From NCBI GenBank assembly GCA_031277315.1, contig JAITMP010000029.1, positions 1-49,476 of the forward strand: a stretch of 49,476 bases of DNA, written 5' to 3'. Positions 8,056-16,173 of this stretch are shown here, one piece after another (position 1 is the first letter of the stretch; each line of letters opens with the position of its first letter). Below the pieces are notes generated by a model. The model had not been told where the DNA came from. It worked only from the letters and a program-made list of their open reading frames with translations, and ran no database searches. The position numbers and the translations under genes were made by a program. The stretch is from Zoogloeaceae bacterium. GTDB lineage: Bacteria; Pseudomonadota; Gammaproteobacteria; Burkholderiales; Rhodocyclaceae.

Positions 8056-8319
8056 GACAAATACATCAAAGGTTGGCGGATTGCGCCCTGCGCCTTGCCT
8101 GTGCCTTGAAAATTTGGCGCGCCCGGTTTTGACGACATGCCAATTCGGGTATTGATTTTTTGAATCGCGCAACCCTTCAAGCGTCACAGGCTGGCGCGTA
8201 AAATCAAATCGCGCGGTGTCGGGAGGGAGTCTGCTTTCTTCCCTTCTTCCAGAACCCGCGCCCAATCCGCGCAGCCCGCGCCGCGCAGCCAGCATCGTGT
8301 CAGACAGGAGGAGCCGATC

Positions 8320-8913
8320 ATGAAACACCCGAGTTACAAACCGCTTGCCCAAGCCGCCATCTCCTCCGGCGGCTGTCATGTCTTGAGCGCGCACAATCCG
8401 GCGGCGGTGCGCATTGATTCCCCGGCGCTGGAGGTGATGACCGACCTCGCCGTGATTCCCGTCGCCACGATTGCGCCCGGCGACAGCTTGCACAAGGCCA
8501 ATCAGTCGATGCTGCTGCGCGGCGTGCGCCTGCTGCTCGTGGCGGACGACGGTGGCGGCTTGTCCGGTGTCGTGACGACCAACGATCTGCTCAGCGAAAA
8601 GCCGGTGCTGGTCGCGCAGGCCCGTGGCGTCAAGCGCGACGAGTTGTGCGTCAGCGATGTGATGACGGCGGTTGGCCGCATGGAAGTGCTGCATTTTTCC
8701 GATGTCAGCAAGGCCGAGGTCGGCCATATCGTCGCCACCCTCAAGGCGGCGATGCGCGTGCATGCGCTGGTGGTCGAGGAGCGCGACGGCAAGCAGGTCT
8801 TGCGCGGCATCTTCTCCGCCACGCAGATCGCCCGCCAACTCGGCGTCCAGATCGTGACCTACGAAGTGGCGCGCACCTTCGCCGAAATTGAAGCGGCGAT
8901 TGCGGGGGTTTAG
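8320..8913 (+). CDS. CBS-domain pair protein
   Basis: A 197-residue cytoplasmic protein with two CBS motifs. The first spans about residues 45-95 (VATIAPGDSLHKANQSM, ending GVVTTNDLLSE). The second spans about 110-170 (VSDVMT, then LVVEERDGKQVLRGIFSATQIARQLG). CBS pairs bind adenine nucleotides or S-adenosylmethionine and usually act as sensors. No effector domain is fused here, so its partner is unknown. A strong AGGAGGAG precedes the ATG. The 264 bases upstream (8056-8319) hold no gene that I can support and presumably contain the promoter. The gene ends convergently with mgtC. Confidence 0.9.
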   Translation: MKHPSYKPLAQAAISSGGCHVLSAHNPAAVRIDSPALEVMTDLAVIPVATIAPGDSLHKANQSMLLRGVRLLLVADDGGGLSGVVTTNDLLSEKPVLVAQARGVKRDELCVSDVMTAVGRMEVLHFSDVSKAEVGHIVATLKAAMRVHALVVEERDGKQVLRGIFSATQIARQLGVQIVTYEVARTFAEIEAAIAGV

Positions 8914-8935
8914 CCGCCGTTCTCCAGCCGCAAAA

Positions 8936-9679
8936 TTAGTTGCGGGCGCGGGTTAACTGGAAGCTGTCCACGCCGTCGAAGCTCGCCAGTTCGCGGGCCA
9001 GATCGGACAAGGGCATGACGGGGCTTCTGTCCTTGGCGATGGCGACGAAGCGCCATTCGGCGTGGCCATCCTCGAAGCTGATCGCCAGCGTGCCGCTGGC
9101 GATGTTGTAGCCGCGCTGTTTGGCAAGCTGGCGCAGCACGGTTTCCTTCGGCGCGAAGTCCTGGCGGAAGCGCAGCGTCACGCCGACGGCGGAACGGGTC
9201 GGCAGCCAGTGTTCCAGCCGCGATACCCACATCATGCAGGCCACCGCCAGCAGGGTGAGTGAGAGCGCCGCCAGATAAAAGCCGACGCCCACCAGCACGC
9301 CGATGGCGGACGTGGCCCAGATCGACGCCGCCGTGGTCAGGCCGCTGATGTTCATGCCTTCCTTCATGATGACGCCGGCGCCGAGAAAGCCGATGCCGGT
9401 GACGATGCCCTGAATCACGCGGGACAGATCGGCAGCCGTGGTGTGCGGATTGGCGTGGCCGCCGTACCAGAATTCGGGATAGCCGACGATGACGGTCATT
9501 GCCGCCGAGGCCATGCACACCAGCCCGTATGTCCGCATTCCCGCCGCGCGGCCATGAAAGGAACGCTCGTAGCCGACGGTGAGGCCGAGCAGCAGCGCCC
9601 CGAACAGGTTCAGGAGAATGATGACATTGACTCCGATTTCCGATGCTGACCAATATGCATCGAGGGTGTTCGGCAGCAT
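8936..9679 (-). CDS. MgtC/SapB family membrane protein
   Basis: A 247-residue protein with a membrane N-terminal half that matches MgtC. It has LLGLTVGYERSFHGRAAGMRTYGLVC, the GIGFLGAGVIMKEG segment with conserved glycines, and GLTTAASIW. Further hydrophobic segments follow, then a C-terminal soluble ACT-like domain starting around HWLPTRSAV. MgtC proteins influence magnesium adaptation and inhibit or modulate the F-type ATP synthase in pathogens; in environmental bacteria the role is unclear. AAAGGAG upstream of the ATG at 9679 supports the start. It is 15 bases downstream of the NlpC/P60 gene on the same strand, so the two probably share an mRNA. No magnesium-sensing leader is possible in so short a gap. 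Confidence 0.93.
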   Translation of the reverse strand: MLPNTLDAYWSASEIGVNVIILLNLFGALLLGLTVGYERSFHGRAAGMRTYGLVCMASAAMTVIVGYPEFWYGGHANPHTTAADLSRVIQGIVTGIGFLGAGVIMKEGMNISGLTTAASIWATSAIGVLVGVGFYLAALSLTLLAVACMMWVSRLEHWLPTRSAVGVTLRFRQDFAPKETVLRQLAKQRGYNIASGTLAISFEDGHAEWRFVAIAKDRSPVMPLSDLARELASFDGVDSFQLTRARN

Positions 9680-9694
9680 GATTACGCGCTCCTT

Positions 9695-10165
9695 TTAAAA
9701 ATAAGTTCGCGCCTCGGTGAAGCGGTCGGCGAAGTAACCTGTGGTCAGGCTGTCGGTGCGCACCCGCGCCTTGCCCTTGCTGCTCGGCGCGTGGATGAAG
9801 CGGCCATCGCCGAGATAAATGCCGACGTGGGAATACGGCCCCTCGGTGTTGAAAAACACCAGATCGCCGGGCTGCATCTCGTCGCGCGGAATCACCCGCC
9901 CCTTGCGGGCAATGTCGCTGACATTACCGGTCAGGCGCATGCCGACGGCTTGATTGAAAACATAACTGACCAGGCCGCTGCAATCGAAACCGCTGTCGAT
10001 ATTTTTGCCGCCATAACGGTATTTGCTGTCGAGCAGCCCGAAGGAAAACAACACCACTTCCTCGGCGCCGCCTGCTGGCCCGGACGGTTTGCGCGACGCC
10101 ACCGGCGCCGTGCCGCACGCCGTCAGCATCAACGCCAGCAGCAGGATGCAAAGGCGGGCCATCAT
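9695..10165 (-). CDS. NlpC/P60 family lipoprotein endopeptidase
   Basis: A 156-residue lipoprotein. The signal peptide ends in the lipobox LTAC with Cys17 as the lipidated residue. The NlpC/P60 papain-like domain contains FDCSGLV with catalytic Cys62, SHVGIYLG with His113, and FIHAPSSKG with His125. Such enzymes (Spr/MepS or YafL-like) hydrolyse peptide bonds in peptidoglycan stems, typically at the D-Glu to mDAP or mDAP to D-Ala position. It should act in the periplasm, tethered to a membrane. It sits between bcp (27 bases upstream) and mgtC on the minus strand. There is no SH3b domain, so it is a minimal form. Confidence 0.93.
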   Translation of the reverse strand: MMARLCILLLALMLTACGTAPVASRKPSGPAGGAEEVVLFSFGLLDSKYRYGGKNIDSGFDCSGLVSYVFNQAVGMRLTGNVSDIARKGRVIPRDEMQPGDLVFFNTEGPYSHVGIYLGDGRFIHAPSSKGKARVRTDSLTTGYFADRFTEARTYF

Positions 10166-10192
10166 CGTTTCATCCCGGTCGGAAAAGACGGG

Positions 10193-10657
10193 TTATCGCA
10201 ATGCCCGCGCGGCGGTCAGCACGTCGGCGGCGTGGCCATCGGCTTTCACGCCGCGCCATTCGCGCCGCAGCGTGCCGCCGGCGTCGATCAGAAACGTGCT
10301 GCGCTCGATGCCGATGACATCCTTGCCGTAGAGCTTCTTCGCCTTGATGACGGCGAACAGCCGGCAAGCGGTTTCCTCGGTGTCGGAGAGCAGATCGAAA
10401 GGTAGACGGAGCTTGCTCTTGAAGCCCTGATGAGACTTCAGGCTGTCGCGGGAAATGCCGAACACCGAACAGCCGAGCTTGAGAAATTCGCCATGCAGAT
10501 CGCGGAACTGGCCGGCTTCCGTGGCGCAACCGGGCGTGTTGTCCTTCGGATAAAAATAGATCACCAGCGGATGGCCAAGCTGATCGGCAAGGCGAAATTC
10601 GCCGCCGGTGCCGGCCAGCGCGAAGTCAGGAACTTTTTTGTCGAGCGTCATGTTCAT
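10193..10657 (-). CDS. bcp: thioredoxin-dependent peroxiredoxin, PrxQ/Bcp type
   Basis: A 154-residue peroxiredoxin that reduces hydroperoxides. The start MNMTLDKKVPDFAL and the active-site region YFYPKDNTPGCATEAGQFRD identify the PrxQ/Bcp subfamily, with Cys44 as the peroxidatic cysteine. The resolving cysteine that E. coli Bcp has five residues later is absent (glycine there). The position used by the Xanthomonas-type enzyme, 36 residues later, is a lysine. Other cysteines are Cys63 and Cys98. It may work as a 1-Cys enzyme, or use an unconventional partner cysteine. The open frame extends upstream, but conservation starts at the 10657 ATG. Confidence 0.93.
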   Translation of the reverse strand: MNMTLDKKVPDFALAGTGGEFRLADQLGHPLVIYFYPKDNTPGCATEAGQFRDLHGEFLKLGCSVFGISRDSLKSHQGFKSKLRLPFDLLSDTEETACRLFAVIKAKKLYGKDVIGIERSTFLIDAGGTLRREWRGVKADGHAADVLTAARALR

Positions 10658-10697
10658 GGGCGGGTTTCCGGGTGGGGAGCGGGTTGGCGCTGAATGA

Positions 10698-11114
10698 TTA
10701 CAGTATTTCGACCCGAACCGATAGCGCGGTATAAATCGGCAAGGCGCGCCGATCGCAGGATAGCAACGGGATGCCGGCGGACGCCGCGGCGAGCGCGACG
10801 AGGCCATCGTAAACAGCGCCGCCGGCGATACCGGCATCGGTCAGCGTCGCCAGCGCGCGGGTTGACGCCTGCGGCGTCAGGAACACGCTGGCGGGAAAAT
10901 TTGCTTCGATCACCGCTCGCGCGCCGGCGGCGCTCAGGCGCAGTTCGCCGGGCAAGCGCGTCAGCACCGAGTAAGTCTCGAACACGGCATGTCCGGCGAG
11001 GCCGAGCATCACGCCGCGCGTGCGCTTGGTCACCGCCGCGTGCAATTCAGCGGTTGGCGCTATGAGGGCAATCGCCGCGCTCGTATCGAGGAGCAGGTCA
11101 GCGCTGATCGGCAA
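10698..11114 (-). CDS. vapC: PIN-domain toxin, VapC-like
   Basis: A 138-residue PIN-domain ribonuclease, toxin of a type II toxin-antitoxin pair. The four acidic residues expected of the metal-binding active site are visible: Asp10 in LLLDTSAA, Glu46 in AVFETYSVL, Asp103 in VYDGLVA and Asp121 in LLSCDRRAL. VapC toxins cleave tRNA or rRNA; the target here is unknown. I chose the TTG at 11114, which overlaps the antitoxin reading frame by 17 bases, because no ATG or GTG is available near the domain start. The overlap with the upstream antitoxin gene is typical of coupled vapBC expression. Confidence 0.85.
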   Translation of the reverse strand: MPISADLLLDTSAAIALIAPTAELHAAVTKRTRGVMLGLAGHAVFETYSVLTRLPGELRLSAAGARAVIEANFPASVFLTPQASTRALATLTDAGIAGGAVYDGLVALAAASAGIPLLSCDRRALPIYTALSVRVEIL

Positions 11115-11331
11115 GACGCAGTTCCCGGATGTCGTCGGCGCTGAGCGCCGGTCCGTCGGCGGCAATGACCATGCGCCCGTCGCGTTCGACGAGATTGTCA
11201 GGCGTTATCGCCTCGATGCGTACGCCGGTACCCTCGATCACGATGTCGACCGGCCCCGGAACCAGCCCCAGGCGGGCGCGAATTGCGGCTGGAATGATGA
11301 CCCGGCCAGCTTTGTCAATGGTAGTTTGCAT
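11098..11331 (-). CDS. vapB: AbrB/MazE-type antitoxin, VapB-like
   Basis: A 77-residue antitoxin. The N-terminal swapped-hairpin AbrB domain reads TTIDKAGRVIIPAAIRARLGL, which binds DNA. The C-terminal tail (about residues 45-77) should wrap the PIN toxin. I chose the ATG at 11331, since MQTTIDKAGR is the usual start. An alternative ATG at 11349 would add six residues but run across the palindrome that looks like the operator. Directly upstream of vapC with coding overlap, it forms a complete type II toxin-antitoxin module that probably represses its own promoter. Confidence 0.88.
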   Translation of the reverse strand: MQTTIDKAGRVIIPAAIRARLGLVPGPVDIVIEGTGVRIEAITPDNLVERDGRMVIAADGPALSADDIRELRLADQR

Positions 11332-11354
11332 GGTATTAAAATACCACATGGTAT
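11329..11354. promoter_or_regulatory. putative vapBC autoregulatory operator
   Basis: TGGTATT-AA-AATACCA is a perfect 7-base inverted repeat with a 2-base spacer (11331-11346), immediately upstream of and touching the vapB start codon. CATGGTAT occurs again at 11347-11354, exactly 18 bases from the first copy at 11329. Two same-facing half-sites plus one inverted half-site fit cooperative binding by an AbrB-type dimer. A TTATAA at about 11359-11364 could be the -10 region on the minus strand. Binding is inferred only. Confidence 0.5.
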
Positions 11355-11489
11355 GGAATTATAAAAGCTTGTTCATGCACGGATCAGGTGTCTCGCCGCG
11401 CCGACAGCGGTTGACGCCGGCTTCACGCGGCACGATCATCAGATTGAACAGGTGCGATTCGGCATCCGGTCGGCATGTAAGAGGTAAAA

Positions 11490-12158
11490 GTGAACTTTCC
11501 CACGGGACTGTTTCCCCAAAGCTGGATCATCGGCGCTTTCGCGCTGCTGGCCCTGATTTTGCTTTGGTGTCTGCGCACCGCGCCCTGGCGGCGGCTTGCG
11601 GATTCGGGACAAATGAATATCTGGCTGGGCGGCATCGTCGTCCTTATGCTGTTCTGGAGCATGAGGGCCGGCGTCAAGCCCGGCCTTGATCTGCACCTGC
11701 TCGGCGCGACGACTTTCACGCTGATGTTCGGGCGGCAGTTGGCGATTCTCGGTTTTTCGCTGGTGATGGCGGCGGTGACGCTCAACGGCGCCGCCGGCTG
11801 GGAGGCTTACGCGCTGAATGTCCTGCTCTGCGCCGTGTTTCCCTGCTTTGTCGCAGACGTGCTGTTGCGCATCGTTGAACGCTATCTGCCGCCGAATTTT
11901 TTCTGCTACATCTTCGGCGCGGCTTTTTTCGGCGCGGCGATTGCGATGGTGTCGACGGGACTGCTGGCGTCCATTGTGCTGTGGCTGGCCGGCGTGTATT
12001 CCGCCGACATGCTGTTTGACAACTACCTGCCCTATTTCGCCCTGCTCGGCTTCGCCGAAGCCTGGATGAACGGCGTGCTGATTACCCTGATGGTCATCTA
12101 TTATCCGCGCTGGGTGGGCAGCTTCGACGACCGGCGCTATCTGTACAAGAAGCGTTAG
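11490..12158 (+). CDS. CbiM-like energy-coupling-factor ABC transporter permease
   Basis: A 222-residue polytopic membrane protein with about six hydrophobic segments. The middle reads HLLGATTFTLMFGRQLAILGFSLVMAA, which resembles the CbiM/COG3235 group of predicted membrane proteins related to cobalt or nickel ECF permeases. No CbiN, CbiQ or CbiO partner and no vitamin B12 riboswitch is visible nearby, so the substrate is unknown. The ATG at 11490 follows AAGAGGTAAAA, a fair ribosome-binding site (a GTG at 11488 overlaps it). The 126 bases before it hold only a presumed promoter. The next gene starts 9 bases later and may be co-transcribed. Confidence 0.75.
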   Translation: MNFPTGLFPQSWIIGAFALLALILLWCLRTAPWRRLADSGQMNIWLGGIVVLMLFWSMRAGVKPGLDLHLLGATTFTLMFGRQLAILGFSLVMAAVTLNGAAGWEAYALNVLLCAVFPCFVADVLLRIVERYLPPNFFCYIFGAAFFGAAIAMVSTGLLASIVLWLAGVYSADMLFDNYLPYFALLGFAEAWMNGVLITLMVIYYPRWVGSFDDRRYLYKKR

Positions 12159-12167
12159 GCATATACC

Positions 12168-12614
12168 ATGACACGCTTGGAATTCGTGCGTGCGCTAACA
12201 AAACACGGCCTGTTTATTTTCGGGATTTATTTTGGTGTGGCTGTTATTGTCCATGTCGACGTTAATTTAAGCGTGGCAGCGATTGACCCTTCGAATTCCG
12301 ATACATGGCCTGAAATGGCCCCTCAAATTCGTTACTTTTTTATCCCGATTCTTGGCACTATCGTCGCAATTGCGGCAGTCTGTCTTAATGCACTGGTTAA
12401 TTTTTTTCACAGACGGGATTTTCATTGGGCTATCTGGTTTGCGCTGGGTTTGGCATACAGCTTCATGCTATCCGGGCTACCTTTGATTCGAATTACCCAT
12501 ATGCCAATGCTCAGCGGAGCCATTGGCTTGCTTTTTACAGTATTTGTCGTAGCTGCTGTTCGCGTTATCTTTGGAAAGAAATCCTGTGATGCGCAATCTG
12601 GCGAGGCGCTTTAA
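12168..12614 (+). CDS. hypothetical membrane protein, AT-richer than neighbours
   Basis: A 148-residue protein with four predicted membrane helices (about residues 13-30, 53-73, 84-103 and 112-132). One loop holds FFHRRDFHWA. I recognise no family. Its codons contain many more A and T at third positions than its flanks, which suggests recent acquisition or weak selection. It begins 9 bases after the CbiM-like permease. It ends 23 bases before the convergent purU stop. Confidence 0.6.
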   Translation: MTRLEFVRALTKHGLFIFGIYFGVAVIVHVDVNLSVAAIDPSNSDTWPEMAPQIRYFFIPILGTIVAIAAVCLNALVNFFHRRDFHWAIWFALGLAYSFMLSGLPLIRITHMPMLSGAIGLLFTVFVVAAVRVIFGKKSCDAQSGEAL

Positions 12615-12637
12615 CCCGCCCGCCTTCCAGAAATTTC

Positions 12638-13501
12638 CTAGCGAAATACTACCGTCCGGTGACCGTTGAGCAGCACGCGGTCTTCGATGTGGTAGCGCAG
12701 GCCGCGCGCGAGCACGGTTTTTTCGATGTCCTTGCCGTAGCGCACCAGATCTTCCACCGCGTCGCCGTGGCCGATGCGCACGGCGTCTTGCTCGATGATC
12801 GGGCCGGCGTCGAGTTCGGCGGTGACGTAATGGCAGGTGGCGCCGATGAGTTTCACGCCACGGCGGTAAGCCTGATGGTAAGGCTTGGCGCCGACGAACG
12901 AGGGCAGGAAGGAATGGTGGATGTTGAGAATGCGTCCCGGATATGTTTCGCACAGCGCGGGCGGCAGAATCTGCATGTAGCGCGCCAGCACCATCAGGTC
13001 GCCGCGCGCCGCCTCGAACAGGCGCGCGATTTCGGCATTGGCCTGGGGCTGGTTTTCCGGCGTCACCGGCACGTGATGAAAGGGGATGCCGTGCCATTCG
13101 ACGAAGCCGCGAAACGTTTCGTGGTTGGAGATGACGCAGGGAATGTCGACGTCGAGTTCTTTCGATTGCCAGCGCGCCAGCAGATCGTAGAGGCAATGTT
13201 CCTGCCGCGAGACGAGGATGACGACGCGCTTTTTCTCGGCTGAATCGGCGATGCGCCAGTCCATCCGGAACGCGGCGGCGATGGGCTGGAAGCGGCGGCG
13301 GAATTCGGCGAGATCGAACGGCAGCGAATCGGCCCGGATCTCGATGCGCATGAAGTAACGCCGCGCGTCGTCGTCGGCGTGATGGCTAGTTTCCAGAATC
13401 CAGCCGTCATTTTCGGCGATAAACGTGGCGACGCGCGCGACGATGCCGACGCGGTCGGGGCAGGAAGCGGTCAGGGTGTAGCGGCGCGGCGCGTGCATCA
13501 T
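12638..13501 (-). CDS. purU: formyltetrahydrofolate deformylase
   Basis: Hydrolyses 10-formyltetrahydrofolate to formate and tetrahydrofolate, balancing one-carbon pools and supplying formate for purine synthesis. The 287-residue protein has an N-terminal ACT domain (TASCPDRVGIVARVATFIAEN, about residues 11-90) that in homologues senses methionine and glycine. The C-terminal formyltransferase fold has ILNIHHSFLPSF (the catalytic Asn-His pair), GATCHYVTAELD and AGPIIEQD (the catalytic Asp). The start ATGATG at 13501 overlaps the end of the ABC-F gene by 4 bases, so it is probably translationally coupled to it. Confidence 0.95.
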   Translation of the reverse strand: MMHAPRRYTLTASCPDRVGIVARVATFIAENDGWILETSHHADDDARRYFMRIEIRADSLPFDLAEFRRRFQPIAAAFRMDWRIADSAEKKRVVILVSRQEHCLYDLLARWQSKELDVDIPCVISNHETFRGFVEWHGIPFHHVPVTPENQPQANAEIARLFEAARGDLMVLARYMQILPPALCETYPGRILNIHHSFLPSFVGAKPYHQAYRRGVKLIGATCHYVTAELDAGPIIEQDAVRIGHGDAVEDLVRYGKDIEKTVLARGLRYHIEDRVLLNGHRTVVFR

Positions 13502-15387
13502 GATTGTTTCTCCAGTGCTTCCCGCGTTTCCTGCGCGACGAGCCAGGCGGTTTCGGCGGCGGCCAGTTCAGCCGCGATTTGCGCCTGCCGCTGCTGGCCG
13601 GCGCGCAGTTCAGCCTTGGCCGCGGCTTGGTAAAGCGACGGATCGGCGAGGCGGGCGTCGAGCTGCTGCTTTTCCGCGTTCAGCCGCGCCATGTTTTTTT
13701 CAAGCTGTCCGATTTCCTTTTCCAGCATGCGCGCTTTGTTCGCGGATTTGCGCGCCGGCGGCGGTTTTGCCGCGCCGTCGAAGCCGGCTTTCGCGCTGGC
13801 CTTTTTCTCGTCCGGCGTATCGGGCTGGTCGAGCCATTTGCGGTAGTCGTCCAGATCGCCGTCGAAAGGCGCGAGCGCGCCGTTGGCGACGAGCCGGAAG
13901 CCGTCGCACACCGTGCGCAGCAGATGGCGGTCGTGCGAAACCAGCACCACCGCGCCCTCGTATTCGGAAAGCGCCAGCGTCAAGGCATGGCGCATGTCGA
14001 GATCGAGATGGTTGGTCGGCTCGTCGAGCAGCAGCAGGTTCGGTTTCTGCCAGATCAGCAGCGCCAGCGCCAGACGCGATTTCTCTCCGCCGGAGAAGGG
14101 GCCGACTTTCGCCGTCGCCATCTCGCCGTGAAAGTTGAAGCCGCCGAGATAGTTGCGGAAATCCTGCTCGCGCGTTTTCGGATCGAGCTTCGTCATGTGC
14201 CAGAGCGGGCTTTCATCGGGGCGCAGTTGCTCCAGTTGGTGCTGGGCGAAATAGCCGATCTTCAGCCCCTTGCCCTCGCGGCGGACGCCGGCCAGCGGCG
14301 CCGACGCGCCGGCCAGCAGGCGGATCAGCGTGGACTTGCCGGCGCCGTTGCGGCCCAGCAGGCCGAGGCGCTCGCCCGGACGCAGCGTCAACGTCAGCCC
14401 GCGCAGGACGGCGGCATCGCCATAACCGGCGCTGGCGTCCTCCAGCATCAGCAGCGGATCGGGGCTGCCGGCCGGCTCGAAAAAGCGGAATGCGAATGGC
14501 GTATCGACGTGGGCGGCGGCGACCTCCTCCATGCGCGCCAGCGCCTTGATGCGGCTTTGCGCCTGACGCGCTTTGGTGGCCTTGGCGCGGAAGCGGTCGA
14601 TGTAGCTTTTCAGGTGCGCGATCTCGCGCTGCTGCTTGGCGCGCAGCGCCTGTTGCAGCGCCAACTGCTCGGCGCGGGCGCGCTCGAAGGCGCTGTAATT
14701 GCCGCTGTAAAGTTTCAGGCGCCGCCCTTCGATGTGGGCGACATGGCCGACCACGGCGTCGAGAAAATCGCGGTCGTGCGAGATCATCAGCAAGGTGCCG
14801 CGATAAGCGCAGAGCCATTTCTCCAGCCAGATTACGGCATCGAGATCGAGGTGGTTGGTCGGCTCATCGAGCAGCAGCAGATCGGAGCGGCACATCAGCG
14901 CGCGGGCGAGATTCAGGCGCACGCGCCAGCCGCCGGAAAATTCCGCCACCGGCTTGCCGAATTCCTCATCCCCGAAACCCAGCCCGTGCAGCAGCGCGGC
15001 GGCGCGGGCGCGGGCGCCGTAGCCGTCGATGTGGCCGTAGTCCATGTGCAAGCGGGCGATGGCCTCGCCGTCGTGATCTTCTTCCGCCGCGCGCAGTTCG
15101 GCTTCGATGCGGCGCAATTCCGCGTCGCCGTCGAGAACGAATTCGATGGCCGCCTCCGGCAGGGCCGGCGTTTCCTGACCGACATGGGCAATGACCCAGT
15201 GCGGCGGCAGTTCGAGATCGCCCGCCTCCTGATGCAGCGCGCCGGTGAGCAGCGCGAACAAGCTCGACTTGCCGCAGCCATTGGCGCCGGTGAGGCCGGC
15301 TTTCTGGCCGGCATGCAGACTGAGATTGACGCCCTCAAGCAGCGGCCGTCCGGCGCGGGCGAGGGTGAGATTGCGCAGCAGGATCAC
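13498..15387 (-). CDS. ABC-F family ATP-binding protein (YheS-like)
   Basis: A 629-residue soluble protein with two ABC ATPase domains and no membrane segments. Domain 1 has Walker A GANGCGKSS, signature FSGGWRVRL and Walker B LLLLDEPTNHLDLD. Domain 2 has GRNGAGKST, FSGGEKSRL and again LLLLDEPTNHLDLD. The linker between them (about residues 245-320) is charged and helical. The C-terminal tail (about 540-629) is a predicted coiled coil. ABC-F proteins act on the ribosome, resolving stalled or non-canonical elongation. Length and order fit YheS better than Uup or EttA. It is upstream of and overlaps purU by 4 bases. Confidence 0.93.
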   Translation of the reverse strand: MILLRNLTLARAGRPLLEGVNLSLHAGQKAGLTGANGCGKSSLFALLTGALHQEAGDLELPPHWVIAHVGQETPALPEAAIEFVLDGDAELRRIEAELRAAEEDHDGEAIARLHMDYGHIDGYGARARAAALLHGLGFGDEEFGKPVAEFSGGWRVRLNLARALMCRSDLLLLDEPTNHLDLDAVIWLEKWLCAYRGTLLMISHDRDFLDAVVGHVAHIEGRRLKLYSGNYSAFERARAEQLALQQALRAKQQREIAHLKSYIDRFRAKATKARQAQSRIKALARMEEVAAAHVDTPFAFRFFEPAGSPDPLLMLEDASAGYGDAAVLRGLTLTLRPGERLGLLGRNGAGKSTLIRLLAGASAPLAGVRREGKGLKIGYFAQHQLEQLRPDESPLWHMTKLDPKTREQDFRNYLGGFNFHGEMATAKVGPFSGGEKSRLALALLIWQKPNLLLLDEPTNHLDLDMRHALTLALSEYEGAVVLVSHDRHLLRTVCDGFRLVANGALAPFDGDLDDYRKWLDQPDTPDEKKASAKAGFDGAAKPPPARKSANKARMLEKEIGQLEKNMARLNAEKQQLDARLADPSLYQAAAKAELRAGQQRQAQIAAELAAAETAWLVAQETREALEKQS

Positions 15388-15461
15388 GATATGTCACAGC
15401 GCCCGGCATAACCGGCGCGGGGAAAAATGCTATTGTACGCATGCTTTTCCAGGGGACTCTC

Positions 15462-16163
15462 ATGAGAAGAATCATCATGAAACGCCTGTCATGCTTGCCG
15501 TTTGTTTTGTTCGCTGCCCTGTTCCGCCCGTGCATCCAGATCGTCCACGCCGAAGAAGCGGCGCCGGCCGCCATCACGGAAGCGGAGCGCGCACAACTTC
15601 TCGACCGGGCCAAGGCGCTCAAGGCGGACGCGGCGCAACGCAAGCAGGAGGCGAAACAGAAACACACCGAGGCGGATGCCGCCTGCTGGCAGAAAACGCT
15701 GGTGTCCAGTTGTCAGGAGGATGCCCGGCGCGCCTACCGCGACAGCGTGGCGGAAGCCGGCAAGCTGGATGTCGAAGCGAAAAAAATCGAGCGTGAAGTC
15801 AGGCAGCGCGACAGCGTGACGAAGAAAGCGCGGCAGGCCGTCGAAGCGCCGCAGAAGCAAGCCGAGCGCGAGCGGAAAATCGCCGAGACGAAAAAGCGGG
15901 CGGCAGAGCAGCAGCAGACGCGCGCCGAACGGGCGGCCAAGAGCGCGCAAAAAGCGGAGAAAGCCAGCGCCCGCGCGAGAGAGAGCGAACAGGAACAGCA
16001 AGGAAAACTCGAAGCGCGCCGGCAGAAAGAAGAACGGGCCGAGCGCAAGGCGCTTGAGCGGGAAAAGAAACGCAAACAGTTGGCCAAGGAACGGGCGCGG
16101 CAGCAGGCGCAGCAGGACGAACAAGCGCAGCAGCAGACGCAGCAGGACGGGCCAGCGCGGTAA
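15462..16163 (+). CDS. secreted coiled-coil protein of unknown function
   Basis: About 233 residues. A signal peptide runs from MRRIIMKRLSCLPFVLFAALF to roughly IVHAEE. The mature part is almost entirely charged helix rich in Lys, Arg, Glu, Gln and Ala, typical of a long coiled coil (TolA-like in look). Two cysteines in DAACWQKTLVSSCQEDARR are spaced as in a small betaproteobacterial family of exported hypothetical proteins, and could form a disulfide. The function is unknown. The start may be the ATG at 15462, or at 15477 with AGAAG upstream. The gene has its own upstream region divergent from the ABC-F gene. Confidence 0.75.
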   Translation: MRRIIMKRLSCLPFVLFAALFRPCIQIVHAEEAAPAAITEAERAQLLDRAKALKADAAQRKQEAKQKHTEADAACWQKTLVSSCQEDARRAYRDSVAEAGKLDVEAKKIEREVRQRDSVTKKARQAVEAPQKQAERERKIAETKKRAAEQQQTRAERAAKSAQKAEKASARARESEQEQQGKLEARRQKEERAERKALEREKKRKQLAKERARQQAQQDEQAQQQTQQDGPAR

Positions 16164-16173
16164 GCCTTCCGCG

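Noticed and set aside
5605-8838. A single 1077-codon minus-strand frame covering yifB, the dienelactone hydrolase and the CBS gene
   Set aside because: Only the 5605-7092 part matches a protein family. The upstream part is antisense to two well-supported plus-strand genes and lacks conserved motifs; long antisense frames are expected in GC-rich coding DNA.
11364-11489. Possible vitamin B12 riboswitch before the CbiM-like permease
   Set aside because: No B12-box or related conserved segments could be found, and the gap is too short for a full element.
13504-15411. 635-codon plus-strand frame opposite the ABC-F gene
   Set aside because: Antisense shadow of a protein with two intact ABC cassettes.
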